This document shows, one piece after another, positions 34,713 to 45,892 of a DNA stretch of 64,000 nt. The notes under the pieces are model-generated. The model worked only from the letters and a program-made list of their open reading frames with translations, searched no databases and was not told where the DNA came from. A program made the position numbers and the translations under genes. Position 1 is the stretch's first letter. Every line of letters starts with the position of its first letter. Source of the DNA: Enhydrobacter sp. Lineage in GTDB: Bacteria; Pseudomonadota; Alphaproteobacteria; Reyranellales; Reyranellaceae. The stretch is from NCBI GenBank assembly GCA_025808875.1, contig CP075528.1, forward strand, positions 2,540,473 through 2,604,472. Reading direction: 5' to 3'.

Positions 34713-35204
34713 ATGTTCGATCACGAGCTTCGAGAAGCCGCGGAGCATGTCTTGCACGCCTGCCGCAGGGGCGGTCTCAAGATCACGACGGCCGAATCCT
34801 GCACCGGGGGCCTGATCGCCGCAGCCCTGACCGCGATCGCCGGGTCGTCGGACGTGGTCGACCGCGCTTTCGTGACCTACTCCAACGAAGCCAAGCGCCG
34901 CATGCTCGGCGTCTCCTGGGACGCTCTCATGGGCCACGGCGCGGTGAGCGAGCCGGTGGCCCGCGCCATGGCGGCCGGCGCGCTCGCCCGGTCGGAGGCT
35001 GACATCGCGGTCTCCGTGACCGGCGTCGCCGGTCCGGGCGGCGGCACGCCGGACAAGCCGGTCGGCCTCGTCCATTTCGGCGCCGTGCGGGCGGGCCATG
35101 AGCCGGTCGCCGAACGGCACGTGTTCCCTGGCGATCGCGACGCCATCCGCCGGGTGTCGGTGCTCACCGCCCTGTCGATGCTGGCGTCGCTGGCCGAGCG
35201 TTGA
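34713..35204 (+). CDS. pncC: Nicotinamide-nucleotide amidohydrolase (CinA C-terminal/PncC)
   Basis: Protein of 163 residues corresponding to the stand-alone C-terminal domain of CinA. TAESCTGGLIAAALT carries the catalytic Ser, VTYSNEAKRRMLGV and SVTGVAGPGGGTPDKPVG complete the signature. It recycles NMN to nicotinate mononucleotide in the pyridine nucleotide cycle. GAGGAG precedes the ATG. Its 3' end overlaps the convergent RatA/Coq10-like gene by about 41 bp. Confidence 0.95.
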   Translation: MFDHELREAAEHVLHACRRGGLKITTAESCTGGLIAAALTAIAGSSDVVDRAFVTYSNEAKRRMLGVSWDALMGHGAVSEPVARAMAAGALARSEADIAVSVTGVAGPGGGTPDKPVGLVHFGAVRAGHEPVAERHVFPGDRDAIRRVSVLTALSMLASLAER

Positions 35205-35655
35205 CGCCGTCGCCGTAAAGCTCCGCGGCGCGCGCCTCGAACGCGCCGACCATGCGTCGCACGGCCTCGGCGAACAGCAGCCTGACCGTGCGCTGCAACA
35301 GCAGGGAGCGAAACTCGAAGGTCAGTTCGAAATCGATCAGCGTGCCCTCGGCATGGGGCTGAAAGATCCATCGGCTGGTCAACACCCTGAACGGGCCCTG
35401 GATTCCAGTGGTGTCGATGCGCGGGCCGCCGACGTGGTTCGGGTCGAGCACCACGCGCGACATGAATTTCTCGCGGAACGGGCCGAAGCCGATGGCCAGC
35501 TCGTCGACCTCGACATTCTCCCCCTCGCGCCGGCGCACGCGCGCCGCCGTGCACCACGGCAGGAACTCGGGATAGCGCGCAACGTCCGCCACCAGATCGA
35601 ACATCTGCATGGGACGATAGGGCACGACCTTGCGCTCGCCGTGGCGGACCGCCAA
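35164..35655 (-). CDS. SRPBCC/START family protein (RatA/Coq10-like)
   Basis: Protein of 163 residues with the START-like fold of the Coq10/RatA family: YRPMQMFDLVADVARYPEFLPWC at the N-terminus and FEFRSLLLQRTVRLLFAEAVRRMV near the end are the typical segments. Coq10 homologues bind ubiquinone and help respiration, while E. coli RatA was described as an anti-ribosome factor; the role here is probably quinone- or lipid-related. It is 4 bp from lipA, a common pairing in alphaproteobacteria. The 3' end overlaps cinA/pncC. Confidence 0.92.
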   Translation of the reverse strand: MAVRHGERKVVPYRPMQMFDLVADVARYPEFLPWCTAARVRRREGENVEVDELAIGFGPFREKFMSRVVLDPNHVGGPRIDTTGIQGPFRVLTSRWIFQPHAEGTLIDFELTFEFRSLLLQRTVRLLFAEAVRRMVGAFEARAAELYGDGVNARPATPASTGR

Positions 35656-35659
35656 AGCG

Positions 35660-36619
35660 TCAGACCTTCAGCCTGGCTGCGCGGGCGGCCCTGAGCCGGG
35701 CGAAATCGTCGCCGGCATGGTAGCTCGACCGCGTGAGGGGCGAGGCGGACACCAGAAGGAACCCCTTGGCGCGCGCAAGCGAGCCGAGCTCAGCGAATTC
35801 GGCCGGCGTCCAGAAGCGGTCCACCGGCGCGTGCTTGGGTGTCGGCTGGAGATACTGGCCGACCGTGAGGAAATCGACGTCGGCGGCGCGCAGATCGTCC
35901 ATCACCTGGAGGATCTCCTCGCGCGTCTCGCCGAGGCCGACCATCAGGCCCGACTTGGTGAACGCCGCCGGATCGATCTCCTTGACGCGCGCCAGCAGGC
36001 GCAGCGACGTGAAGTAGCGCGCGCCGGGCCGGATCGTCGGATAGAGCCGCGGCACCGTCTCGAGATTGTGGTTGAACACGTCCGGCTGCGCCGCCACGAC
36101 GGTCTCGACGGCGCCGTCCTTGCGCATGAAGTCGGGTGTCAGGACTTCGACCGTGGTCGAGGGCGCCGAGCGGCGCAGTGCCTGGATCACCGCCGCGAAG
36201 TGCGCCGCCCCGCCGTCGCCGAGATCGTCGCGATCGACCGACGTGACGACGACATGGCCGAGGCCGAGCTTGCCGACCGCCTCGGCGATGTTGGCCGGCT
36301 CGTGCGGATTGAGGGCGCCGGGCCTGCCGGTGGCGACGTTGCAGAAGGCGCAGGCGCGCGTGCAGGTCTCCCCCATGATCATGAAGGTGGCGTGCTTCTG
36401 CTTCCAGCACTCGCCGATGTTGGGGCAGGCCGCCTCCTCGCACACCGTCGCGAGGCCGTATTGGCGCATCAGCCTCCTGGTCTCGGCGTACTCGGGAGAA
36501 TTGGGCGCGCGCACCCGAATCCATTCCGGCTTGCGCCGGATGGGATTGTCGGGGCGATGCGCCTTCTCGGGGTGGCGCTCGGCCCGGCTGATCGGGGGCT
36601 TGTCGAGCGAACCGTCCAT
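35660..36619 (-). CDS. lipA: Lipoyl synthase
   Basis: Radical SAM enzyme of 319 residues that inserts two sulfurs into octanoyl groups. The auxiliary cluster Cys residues are in [12 protein letters not shown], the SAM cluster is CTRACAFC (CxxxCxxC), and RSSYHAG supplies the serine ligand of the auxiliary cluster near the C-terminus. It is downstream of lpd, so lipoate production and the lipoate-dependent PDH complex are in one run. Confidence 0.97.
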   Translation of the reverse strand: MDGSLDKPPISRAERHPEKAHRPDNPIRRKPEWIRVRAPNSPEYAETRRLMRQYGLATVCEEAACPNIGECWKQKHATFMIMGETCTRACAFCNVATGRPGALNPHEPANIAEAVGKLGLGHVVVTSVDRDDLGDGGAAHFAAVIQALRRSAPSTTVEVLTPDFMRKDGAVETVVAAQPDVFNHNLETVPRLYPTIRPGARYFTSLRLLARVKEIDPAAFTKSGLMVGLGETREEILQVMDDLRAADVDFLTVGQYLQPTPKHAPVDRFWTPAEFAELGSLARAKGFLLVSASPLTRSSYHAGDDFARLRAARAARLKV

Positions 36620-36625
36620 GATGCC

Positions 36626-38026
36626 TCAGATATGGAGCGTCCGGCCATAAGCCGCCAGCACCGATTCGTGCATCATCTCCGACAGCGTCGGATGCGGGAA
36701 GACCGTGGCCATCAGCTCGGCTTCCGTCGTCTCCAGCGTCTTGGCGACGCTGTAGCCCTGGATCAGCTCGGTCACTTCCGCACCGATCATGTGGGCGCCC
36801 AGCAATTCGCCGGTCCTCGCATCGAAAATCGTCTTGACGAAGCCCTCGGGTTCGCCGAGCGCGATCGCCTTGCCGTTGCCGATGAACGGGAACTTGCCGA
36901 CCTTGATCTGCAGGCCCTTGGCCTTGGCGGCGACTTCGGTCATGCCGATGCTCGCGACCTGGGGCTGGCAATAGGTGCAGCCCGGAATGTTGGCCGCGTT
37001 CATCGGGTGCACGCCCTTGACGCCGGCGATCTTCTCCACGACCACGACGCCTTCGTGCATCGCCTTGTGGGCGAGCCACGGCGGGCCGGCCACGTCGCCG
37101 ATCGCGTAGACATTCGGTTCACCGGTGAAGCCCCATTGGTCGATCACGATATGGGTCTTCTCGACCTTCACCTTGGTGCCCTCGAGCCCGAGATTCTCGA
37201 CATTGCCGACGATGCCGACGGCCGAGATGACGCGATCGACAGTGATCTGCTGGCTCTTGCCGCCGGCGGTGATCGTCGCCGTGACGCTGTTGGCCCCCTT
37301 CTTCAGCCCGGAGACCGTGGCCCCGGTGAGGATCTTCATGCCCTGCTTCTCGAAGGCCCGCTTGGCGAAGGCCGACACTTCCTCGTCCTCGACCGGCAGG
37401 ATGCGATCGACGACCTCGCAAACCGTCACCTCCGCCCCCATGGTGCGGTAGAAACTGGCGAACTCGATGCCGATCGCACCGGACCCGATCACCAGCAGCG
37501 ACTTCGGGAACACCGGCGGCACCATGGCCTCCTTGTAGGTCCAGACGAGCTTTCCGTCGGACTCGAGGCCAGGGAGCTGGCGGGCGCGCGCGCCGGTCGC
37601 CAGGATCACGTGCTTGTAGGAGAGCGTGGCGTTGCTCTTGTCGTTCATCGCCACCGCCAGCTTGCCCGCGCCGGCGAGCTTCGCTGTGCCGTCGAACACC
37701 GCGATCTTGTTCTTCTTCATCAGGCCTTTGACGCCGTTGCTGAGCTGTCCCGCCACCTTGCGCGAACGTTCGACGATCTTCTTCGGGTCGAACGACACGT
37801 CCTTCACCGACAGGCCATAGGCGTCGGCATGCTTGATGAGGCCGTAGACCTCCGACGTGCGCAGCAGCGCCTTGGTCGGGATGCACCCCCAGTTGAGGCA
37901 GATGCCGCCCATGTGCTCGCGCTCGACGACGGCGGTCTTCATGCCGAGCTGCGCGGCGCGGATGGCGGCGACGTAGCCGCCCGGCCCGCCCCCCACGACG
38001 ATCAAGTCGAATGCGGTGTCGGCCAT
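36626..38026 (-). CDS. lpd: Dihydrolipoyl dehydrogenase (PDH E3)
   Basis: Flavoprotein of 466 residues that reoxidises dihydrolipoamide using NAD. GGGPGGYVAAIRAAQLG is the FAD motif, GGICLNWGCIPTKALL has the redox disulfide Cys pair, VIGSGAIGIEFASFY is the NAD motif, and HPTLSEMMHES carries the catalytic His. It follows the E2 gene after 9 bp. Confidence 0.97.
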   Translation of the reverse strand: MADTAFDLIVVGGGPGGYVAAIRAAQLGMKTAVVEREHMGGICLNWGCIPTKALLRTSEVYGLIKHADAYGLSVKDVSFDPKKIVERSRKVAGQLSNGVKGLMKKNKIAVFDGTAKLAGAGKLAVAMNDKSNATLSYKHVILATGARARQLPGLESDGKLVWTYKEAMVPPVFPKSLLVIGSGAIGIEFASFYRTMGAEVTVCEVVDRILPVEDEEVSAFAKRAFEKQGMKILTGATVSGLKKGANSVTATITAGGKSQQITVDRVISAVGIVGNVENLGLEGTKVKVEKTHIVIDQWGFTGEPNVYAIGDVAGPPWLAHKAMHEGVVVVEKIAGVKGVHPMNAANIPGCTYCQPQVASIGMTEVAAKAKGLQIKVGKFPFIGNGKAIALGEPEGFVKTIFDARTGELLGAHMIGAEVTELIQGYSVAKTLETTEAELMATVFPHPTLSEMMHESVLAAYGRTLHI

Positions 38027-38035
38027 GATCCGCTC

Positions 38036-39310
38036 CTAGACCAGCATCGCCGCCGGCTGCTCGACATATGTCCGCAGCGTCTGCAGGAACTGCGCGCCCA
38101 TGGCGCCGTCCACGACACGGTGGTCGACGGCGAGCGTGCAGCTCATCATTGTGCGCACCACGACCTGACCATCGCGCACGACCGGCCGCGGCTCGCCGAC
38201 GCCGACCGCGAGGATCATCGCCTGCGGCGGATTGATGATGGCGGCGAAGTCCTTGATGCCGAACATGCCGAGGTTCGAGATGGTGAAGCCGCCGCCCTGG
38301 AACTCGTCGAGCTTGAGCTTGCCCACCTTGGCACGGTCGGCGAGATCCTTCATCTCGACAGATATCTGCGCCAGACCTTTCATGTCGGCATTGCGCACGA
38401 TCGGCGTGATCAGGCCGCGGTCGGTGGCGACGGCGACGGAAACGTCGACCGCCCCGTACTGGATCATCGCCTCCTCGGTCCACGAGGCGTTGCAGTCCGG
38501 GTGGTCGCGCAGCGCCTTGGCACACGCCTTGATCAGCATGTCGTTGACCGACACCTTGGCACCGCGCTTGCTCGCCGCGCCGTTGATCGCCCGACGGGCC
38601 GCCAGCAATGCGTCGATCTCGAAATCGACCGATAAGTAGAAGTGCGGCACCGTTTGCTTGGACTCGAGCATGCGGCGCGCGATGACCTTGCGGACCGAAC
38701 TGTGCGGCACGCGGGTGTCGCCCGGCGCCGTGGCCAGCGGAGCCGCCGCCGCCGTGGATCGCGGCGCAGGAGCTGCCGCCGGTGGACGCGCGGCGCCGGG
38801 TCTGGCGCTCTCGACATCCGCCTTGACGATGCGGCCATTGGGCCCCGAGCCCTTGAGGCCCGCCAGATCGACCCCCTTGTCGGCGGCAATGCGTTTGGCG
38901 AGAGGCGAGGCGAAAATCCGTCCCCCCGACGCTGCCGCGGCCGACTGGGCCGGAGCTGCCTTCGGCACGGGTGCGGGCTTCGGCGCCGGGGCGGCAGCAG
39001 TCGTCTCGGCGGGAGCTGGCTTGGCCGAGGCGGCCGGCGGTGCGGCCGCCGCAGCCACCTCCTTCTCGCCCTCTTCCAGCAGAATGGCGATGACCGCGTT
39101 CACTTGAACGCCCTCGGCGCCCTCGGCAACGACGATCTGGCCGATCCGACCTTCGTCGACCGCCTCGACCTCCATGGTCGCCTTGTCGGTCTCGATCTCG
39201 CAGATCACCTGCCCAGACTTCACCGCATCGCCCACCTTGACGTGCCACTTCGCGAGCTTGCCTTCGGTCATGGTGGGTGACAGCGCCGGCATCAGGATGT
39301 TGATCGACAT
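38036..39310 (-). CDS. pdhC: Pyruvate dehydrogenase complex dihydrolipoamide acetyltransferase (E2)
   Basis: E2 core of 424 residues with one lipoyl domain (1-80; lipoyl-lysine in [10 protein letters not shown]), an Ala/Pro-rich linker, a peripheral subunit-binding domain (FASPLAKRIAADKGVDL, around 140-175) and the catalytic domain ending DHRVVDGAMGAQFL (HxxxDG). The lipoyl domain matches that of pdhB over nearly 50 residues. It is in the pdhA-pdhB-pdhC-lpd run. Confidence 0.97.
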   Translation of the reverse strand: MSINILMPALSPTMTEGKLAKWHVKVGDAVKSGQVICEIETDKATMEVEAVDEGRIGQIVVAEGAEGVQVNAVIAILLEEGEKEVAAAAAPPAASAKPAPAETTAAAPAPKPAPVPKAAPAQSAAAASGGRIFASPLAKRIAADKGVDLAGLKGSGPNGRIVKADVESARPGAARPPAAAPAPRSTAAAAPLATAPGDTRVPHSSVRKVIARRMLESKQTVPHFYLSVDFEIDALLAARRAINGAASKRGAKVSVNDMLIKACAKALRDHPDCNASWTEEAMIQYGAVDVSVAVATDRGLITPIVRNADMKGLAQISVEMKDLADRAKVGKLKLDEFQGGGFTISNLGMFGIKDFAAIINPPQAMILAVGVGEPRPVVRDGQVVVRTMMSCTLAVDHRVVDGAMGAQFLQTLRTYVEQPAAMLV

Positions 39311-39325
39311 GGTGTGGTCCCGCCG

Positions 39326-40711
39326 TCAGCGATTGCAGACCGCGCGCGCGGCCTCGACGATGTTCTCGGCTTGCGGCAGCGCCATGCGCTCGAGGTTGGC
39401 TGCGTAGGGCAGCGGCACGTCGAGGCCGGCGACGCGCTTGACGGGCGCATCCAGCCAGTCGAAGGCAAGATCCATCATCTGGGCGGCGAGTTCCGAGCCG
39501 ATGCCGGCGAAGGGCCATCCCTCCTCCACCGAGACCAGCCGGTTGGTTTTCTTGACCGAAGCCACGATGGTGTCGGTGTCGAGCGGCCGCAAGCTCCGCA
39601 AATTGATGACCTCGGCGTCGATTCCCTGCTTCGCCAGTTCCTCGGCGGCGGCGAGTGCTTTGCCGACCATGATCGAGAAGGCAACGATGGTGACGTCCTT
39701 GCCGGCGCGCTCGATCTTGGCCTTGCCGATCGGCAACACGAAATCGGCGTCTTCCGGGACCTCGAACGACTGGCCGTAGAGAATCTCGTTCTCGAGGAAG
39801 ATCACCGGGTTGGGATCGCGGATCGCGGCCTTGAGCAGGCCCTTGGCATCGGCGGCGCTCCACGGCGCGAGCACGCGCAGGCCCGGCACGTGTGCATACC
39901 AGCTCGCGTAGCATTGAGAGTGCTGCGCGGCGACACGCGCCGCCGCGCCGTTGGGGCCGCGGAAAACGATCGGGCAGGTCATCTGGCCGCCGGACATGTA
40001 GTGGGTCTTGGCCGCGGAGTTGATGATCTGGTCGATCGCCTGCATGGCGAAGTTGAACGTCATGAATTCGACGATCGGTTTGAGGCCGCCGAAGGCCGCA
40101 CCCACGCCGAGGCCCGCGAAGCCGTGTTCGGTGATCGGCGTGTCGATGACGCGCTTGCCGCCGAACTCTTCGAGCAGACCCTGGCTGACCTTGTAGGCGC
40201 CTTGATACTGGGCGACCTCCTCGCCCATCAGGAAGACGCCGCCGTCCTTGCGCATCTCCTCGGCCATGGCGTCGCGCAACGCCTCGCGCACCGTGATGCG
40301 GTGCGTGCTGCCCTTCCACTCGGGCTCCGCCGACTGCGCCGCCACGGGCGGCATCGGTGCGGGTTTCGGCGGCATCTCCGCCTTGGGCTTGCCTTCGTTG
40401 TTCGGAACGTCGGCCTTGGCGGCCGTCGATTGGGCAGGCGCAGCGTTCGCCGCATCGGTGACTTCCTCGCCTTCGGCCGCAAGGACCAGGATGGGCGTGT
40501 TGACCGCGACGCCCTCGGTTCCTTCCTGCACCAGGATCCGGGCAACCGTACCCTCGTCCACCGCCTCGACCTCCATCGTCGCCTTGTCGGTTTCGATCTC
40601 GCAGATCACCTGTCCCGACTTGACCGCATCGCCCACTTTGACATGCCACTTGGCAAGCTTGCCCTCCGTCATGGTGGGGGACAGCGCCGGCATCAGAACG
40701 GGAATCGACAT
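39326..40711 (-). CDS. pdhB: Pyruvate dehydrogenase E1 beta subunit with N-terminal lipoyl domain
   Basis: Protein of 461 residues: a lipoyl domain (1-80; lipoyl-lysine in [10 protein letters not shown]), a linker to about residue 135, then the transketolase-like E1-beta domain ([15 protein letters not shown] ... [18 protein letters not shown] ... [15 protein letters not shown]). A lipoyl domain fused to E1-beta is known in alphaproteobacteria. The start at 40711 ([13 protein letters not shown]) is the family start; a frame to 40744 was rejected. There are 5 bp from pdhA. Confidence 0.96.
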   Translation of the reverse strand: MSIPVLMPALSPTMTEGKLAKWHVKVGDAVKSGQVICEIETDKATMEVEAVDEGTVARILVQEGTEGVAVNTPILVLAAEGEEVTDAANAAPAQSTAAKADVPNNEGKPKAEMPPKPAPMPPVAAQSAEPEWKGSTHRITVREALRDAMAEEMRKDGGVFLMGEEVAQYQGAYKVSQGLLEEFGGKRVIDTPITEHGFAGLGVGAAFGGLKPIVEFMTFNFAMQAIDQIINSAAKTHYMSGGQMTCPIVFRGPNGAAARVAAQHSQCYASWYAHVPGLRVLAPWSAADAKGLLKAAIRDPNPVIFLENEILYGQSFEVPEDADFVLPIGKAKIERAGKDVTIVAFSIMVGKALAAAEELAKQGIDAEVINLRSLRPLDTDTIVASVKKTNRLVSVEEGWPFAGIGSELAAQMMDLAFDWLDAPVKRVAGLDVPLPYAANLERMALPQAENIVEAARAVCNR

Positions 40712-40716
40712 GGCGA

Positions 40717-41754
40717 TCAGCCTCCGACCAGGACGTCGGCCCACAGCTCGGAAGGCTCGGGCTCGGGACTGTGCTGGGCGAATTCGGCGGCGTCGTTGAC
40801 GATCTTGCGGATCTCGGCGTCGACCACCTTCAGCGCATTCTCGTCCATCTTCTTGCCGTCGAGCAGGAGCTTGCGGACATGGTCGATGGGATCGCGCTCG
40901 TTCCGATACTTGTCGACCTCTTCCTTGGTCCGGTACTTGGCCGGGTCGCTCATCGAATGACCGCGATACCGATAGGTTTGCATCTCGAGGATGTATGGCC
41001 CGGCGTTCCGGGCGTGCTCGACCGCTTTCTCGCCCGCCGCACGGACGGCCAGCACATCCATGCCATCGACGCGCTCACCCGGGATGCCGAAGGTCTCGCC
41101 ATGCTTGTAGAGTTCGGTGGTGGCCGAGGCGCGTTCGACCGAGGTGCCCATGCCGTAGCGGTTGTTTTCGATGATGTAGACAACCGGCAGCTTCCAGAGC
41201 GCCGCCATGTTCATCGCCTCGTAGACCTGCCCCTGGTTGGCGCTGCCGTCGCCGAAGTAGGTGAGGCTGACGTTCTTACTGCCGTTGTACTTGTGGGCGA
41301 AGGCGAGGCCGGTGCCGATCGGTACCTGGGCGCCGACAATGCCGTGGCCGCCATAGAAGTTCTTCTCGCGGCTGAACATGTGCATCGAGCCGCCCTTGCC
41401 CTTGGAATAGCCGCCGCTGCGGCCCGTCAACTCCGCCATCACTCCCTTGGGATCCATGCCGCAGGCCAGCATATGGCCGTGGTCGCGGTATGAGGTGATG
41501 ACCGCGTCTTTGTCGCCGATCGTCGCCTGCATGCCGACGACGACGGCCTCCTGGCCGATATAGAGATGGCAGAACCCGCCGATGAGGCCCATGCCGTACA
41601 GCTGTCCCGCCCGCTCCTCGAAGCGGCGGATCAGGAGCATGTCGCGGTAGAAGGATTTGAGCTGCTCGGCGGATACGCTGTTGTCGCCGGACCGGGACGG
41701 TTTCGATCGGATGGGAAGAGATTCGACTCTCGGCTTGGTGGCCGGCTTCGCCAT
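40717..41754 (-). CDS. pdhA: Pyruvate dehydrogenase E1 alpha subunit
   Basis: ThDP-dependent subunit of 345 residues. [31 protein letters not shown] is the GDG-x26-NN ThDP motif (around 185-215). [11 protein letters not shown] near residue 270 is the phosphorylation-loop region shared with mitochondrial E1 alpha. [20 protein letters not shown] is a strong family segment. GGGGAA lies upstream of the ATG. It is the first gene of the PDH operon, separated from ftsB by about 170 bp. Confidence 0.97.
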   Translation of the reverse strand: MAKPATKPRVESLPIRSKPSRSGDNSVSAEQLKSFYRDMLLIRRFEERAGQLYGMGLIGGFCHLYIGQEAVVVGMQATIGDKDAVITSYRDHGHMLACGMDPKGVMAELTGRSGGYSKGKGGSMHMFSREKNFYGGHGIVGAQVPIGTGLAFAHKYNGSKNVSLTYFGDGSANQGQVYEAMNMAALWKLPVVYIIENNRYGMGTSVERASATTELYKHGETFGIPGERVDGMDVLAVRAAGEKAVEHARNAGPYILEMQTYRYRGHSMSDPAKYRTKEEVDKYRNERDPIDHVRKLLLDGKKMDENALKVVDAEIRKIVNDAAEFAQHSPEPEPSELWADVLVGG

Positions 41755-41880
41755 AGCAGTTCCCCTCTTTACCCCGCCGCGGCTTATACCATTGCCGATG
41801 GCGATGTAGTTGATCCAGCTACAAAAAATCAGAATGCGCGAGAGTGCGGCGCAGCAATTGAGCGATTGTTTGCAAACGAC

Positions 41881-41917
41881 GGAGCGCCCCGGAAAGTTTC
41901 TTTCGGGCGGCCGCTCC
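41881..41917 (-). terminator. Stem-loop downstream of ftsB, probable terminator
   Basis: GGAGCG at 41881 and CGCTCC at 41912 form the outer stem, and CCGGAAAG / CTTTCGG form the inner stem around TTT. It sits 12 bp past the ftsB stop in the ftsB-pdhA gap. No clear T-run follows on the minus strand, so termination may be weak or factor-assisted. Confidence 0.5.
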
Positions 41918-41928
41918 TCGAACCGCGC

Positions 41929-42228
41929 TCAGCGAGTCGGCGTGAAGACGACGATGTCGTCCTTGTGTGAGAAATTAAGCAGCGCGCGCGCGCGTTCGTC
42001 CAACATGTCGGGATCGAGACTCTGGTTGCGCAGCGCCGCGACGCGCCGCTCCCAGATTTTTCTCGCCGCTTCGGCCTCGGCCAGATTCTGATCAGCCAAA
42101 AGCACCTCGCGCTGCAGATGGGCCATGGCCAAGAGACCTCGGTCGCCGTTGACGAGGTGGTAGCCGAAATAGCCGAACAGCGTGGCGAAGATCAGGGGCG
42201 CCAGGATCTGTCGAGGTCTCAACAACAT
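41929..42228 (-). CDS. ftsB: Septum formation initiator family protein (FtsB/DivIC)
   Basis: Small bitopic protein of 99 residues. A single membrane helix near the N-terminus (ILAPLIFATLFGYFGYHLV) is followed by a coiled coil (LLAMAHLQREVLLADQNLAEAEAARKIWERRV) and a C-terminal tail with LDERARALLNF, typical of FtsB/DivIC in the divisome. Lying next to pdhA and close to eno is the usual alphaproteobacterial location. Confidence 0.92.
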   Translation of the reverse strand: MLLRPRQILAPLIFATLFGYFGYHLVNGDRGLLAMAHLQREVLLADQNLAEAEAARKIWERRVAALRNQSLDPDMLDERARALLNFSHKDDIVVFTPTR

Positions 42229-42272
42229 ATGCTGCCTGTACCTTTAACTATGGCAACATATGGTATTGAGAA

Positions 42273-42992
42273 TCAAGGGTTTTCGGCCAACCCGATCCTG
42301 ACCCTGCGATTGTGCCGCCCCTTGTTCTCGATCTTCAGGATACGGACCGGCGGGGATCGTCCCGTCGAGGCGAGGTGAGTGCCGCCGCAGGCCTGACGAT
42401 CGAGACCGGCGATTTCGACGACGCGGATCTTGCCGTCGGGCGTCGGCGGCGGGGCGACCGATCGGCTGCGGATCAAGCCGCGCTCGGCATGAGCCTCGTG
42501 CATCGACAGATAGATGAACTGCAGCGGAAGATCCTGCCGGATGACTTCGTTGATGGGCCCTTCGAGTGCCCGGAGCTTGTCGTTGTCGGCCCCGGGGACA
42601 TCGAAGTCCATGCGCGCCGTTCCATCTTCCGCCATCTGCACGCCAGTCACGAGCGCGCCGTCGAAGGTCCCGAACACGAGCGCGTTCAGGATGTGGGTGT
42701 CCGTGTGGAGTTGGCGCATCCGTCGGCGGAACGTTGGATCGACAGCCGCTTCCACGACACCTGCGATCTCGGCTTGGGTGTCCAGCAGATGCCAGATCTT
42801 GCCCGCCGAATACTCGAATCCGATCACGGCGGCGTCTCCGCCATTCCAGCGAATCCGGCCGCGGTCGGCGAGTTGGCCGCCACCGCCAGGGTAGAAGGGC
42901 GTTTGCACCAAGGCGACCTTGCCAGGCCGGCTGTCGGTGACCTCGCTCGACAGAGTCAGGAGTTCGGGCTGGTCGTGACACAGGAGTTGCAT
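42273..42992 (-). CDS. alaX: Alanyl-tRNA editing protein (AlaX)
   Basis: Stand-alone editing domain of 239 residues that hydrolyses Ser- or Gly-mischarged tRNA-Ala. FYPGGGGQLADRG is the AlaRS-editing opening, HTDTHIL supplies the HxxxH zinc ligands (around residue 95), and CGGTHLASTG provides the Cys and His ligands (around 200). It lacks the aminoacylation domains of AlaRS. A 16-nt operator-like site lies 31 nt before its start, identical to one placed the same distance before the ABM gene, implying control by the AraC-type gene between them. Confidence 0.93.
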   Translation of the reverse strand: MQLLCHDQPELLTLSSEVTDSRPGKVALVQTPFYPGGGGQLADRGRIRWNGGDAAVIGFEYSAGKIWHLLDTQAEIAGVVEAAVDPTFRRRMRQLHTDTHILNALVFGTFDGALVTGVQMAEDGTARMDFDVPGADNDKLRALEGPINEVIRQDLPLQFIYLSMHEAHAERGLIRSRSVAPPPTPDGKIRVVEIAGLDRQACGGTHLASTGRSPPVRILKIENKGRHNRRVRIGLAENP

Positions 42993-43023
42993 GCCACCTT
43001 GCTAGGTCAGGCAGCTTGAAGAG

Positions 43024-43039
43024 TATTGGCGAAAATTGC
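43024..43039 (-). promoter_or_regulatory. 16-nt operator-like site upstream of alaX
   Basis: In the alaX direction (minus strand) this reads GCAATTTTCGCCAATA, ending 31 nt before the alaX ATG and directly abutting the stop codon of the AraC-type gene. An identical 16-mer in the same orientation relative to the ABM gene lies at 43874-43889. A chance 16-nt match with equal spacing is unlikely; a binding site for the intervening AraC regulator is the natural reading. Confidence 0.65.
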
Positions 43040-43870
43040 CTATGGTGCAGCGGCCCGTGCAAACTGCAGCGGGGTGATGCCGAAGCACCGCTTGAAATGC
43101 CTGGTGAGCGCGCTCTGGTCGTAGAAGCCGACATCCGAGGCGACCTCGGCGATGGCCCGGCGGCGGCGAAGCTGGCGGCAGGCGACATTCAGGCGGAGCT
43201 GCGTCAGGTAAGCATGCGGCGTCAGGCCGGTCGTGCGCTTGAAGAGGCCGATGAGCTGAAAAGTCGAGAGCCCTACTCCCTGCGCCAGATCCTCCAGACG
43301 CAGATCCGTCGGATAGTCCGCGCGCATCCGATCCTTCACCTGCTCGAGCCGGCGGCGGTCGTCGAGTCCAGGCAGCTTGGGTCGCGTACCGCTGCCGTGT
43401 CGCTCGAACAACCGACCGAAAGTCTCGAGGAGAAGCTCGCGCTCGCGCAGCGCCTCGCCGCCTTCCTGAAGTGTCCGGTGCAGTGCCAGAAACCCCTGGA
43501 TCAGGTCGCCGTCGCGAAAATCGTTGCGCGTGAAATACGGCACCTGGTCGATGCCGAACTCGGCAGCCAGTCGATCCATCGCCAATCGCGTTAGATACAG
43601 CGATCGATATTGCCAACGACGGCTCCGCCCCATCCAGCCGGCGTGCGGCTCCGCTGGATTGAACACGAACAACGTCGAGGTACGGGCCTCCTCGACCTGC
43701 CCGCGGCTCTTGACGATCGAACCGCCCTGTTCCGTCACGGCCACGACCAGCGCCTCGTGGGAATGGAGGGGGTAGTCGTGCGAGGTGAAGTCGGCGCACA
43801 GCAGGCTGAGGCCGGTCAAGTGCCGGTCCCACCAGTATCGGCTCGAGTTACGTGGATCGACGCGGGCCAT
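43040..43870 (-). CDS. AraC family transcriptional regulator
   Basis: Protein of 276 residues with an N-terminal cupin-type ligand domain (YPLHSHEALVVAVTEQGG around residues 35-52; FNPAEPHAGW) and a C-terminal double helix-turn-helix (LSTFQLIGLFKRTTGLTPHAYLTQLRLN and IAEVASDVGFYDQSALTRHFKRCFGITPLQF). It is flanked by two identical inverted 16-nt sites, one in front of alaX and one between its own start and the ABM gene, so it probably controls both neighbours and itself. The effector is unknown. Confidence 0.92.
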   Translation of the reverse strand: MARVDPRNSSRYWWDRHLTGLSLLCADFTSHDYPLHSHEALVVAVTEQGGSIVKSRGQVEEARTSTLFVFNPAEPHAGWMGRSRRWQYRSLYLTRLAMDRLAAEFGIDQVPYFTRNDFRDGDLIQGFLALHRTLQEGGEALRERELLLETFGRLFERHGSGTRPKLPGLDDRRRLEQVKDRMRADYPTDLRLEDLAQGVGLSTFQLIGLFKRTTGLTPHAYLTQLRLNVACRQLRRRRAIAEVASDVGFYDQSALTRHFKRCFGITPLQFARAAAP

Positions 43871-43873
43871 GGC

Positions 43874-43889
43874 GCAATTTTCGCCAATA
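43874..43889 (+). promoter_or_regulatory. 16-nt operator-like site between the AraC gene and the ABM gene
   Basis: On the plus strand this reads GCAATTTTCGCCAATA and ends 31 nt before the ABM ATG at 43921. On the minus strand it ends 3 nt before the AraC-type ATG, so binding would also block or set transcription of the regulator. It is the inverted exact copy of 43024-43039. Confidence 0.65.
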
Positions 43890-43920
43890 GCTTGGGCAAA
43901 GGCCAGTGCAGCTTCGCATC

Positions 43921-45888
<1,968 letters not shown>

Positions 45889-45892
<4 letters not shown>

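Noticed and set aside
35630..38635. 1001-codon open frame on the plus strand
   Set aside because: Antisense to lipA, lpd and pdhC; low-complexity translation and no start signals.
37119..40649. 1176-codon open frame on the minus strand
   Set aside because: Same strand, different frame, across pdhB, pdhC and lpd; it is a high-GC shadow of well-supported genes.
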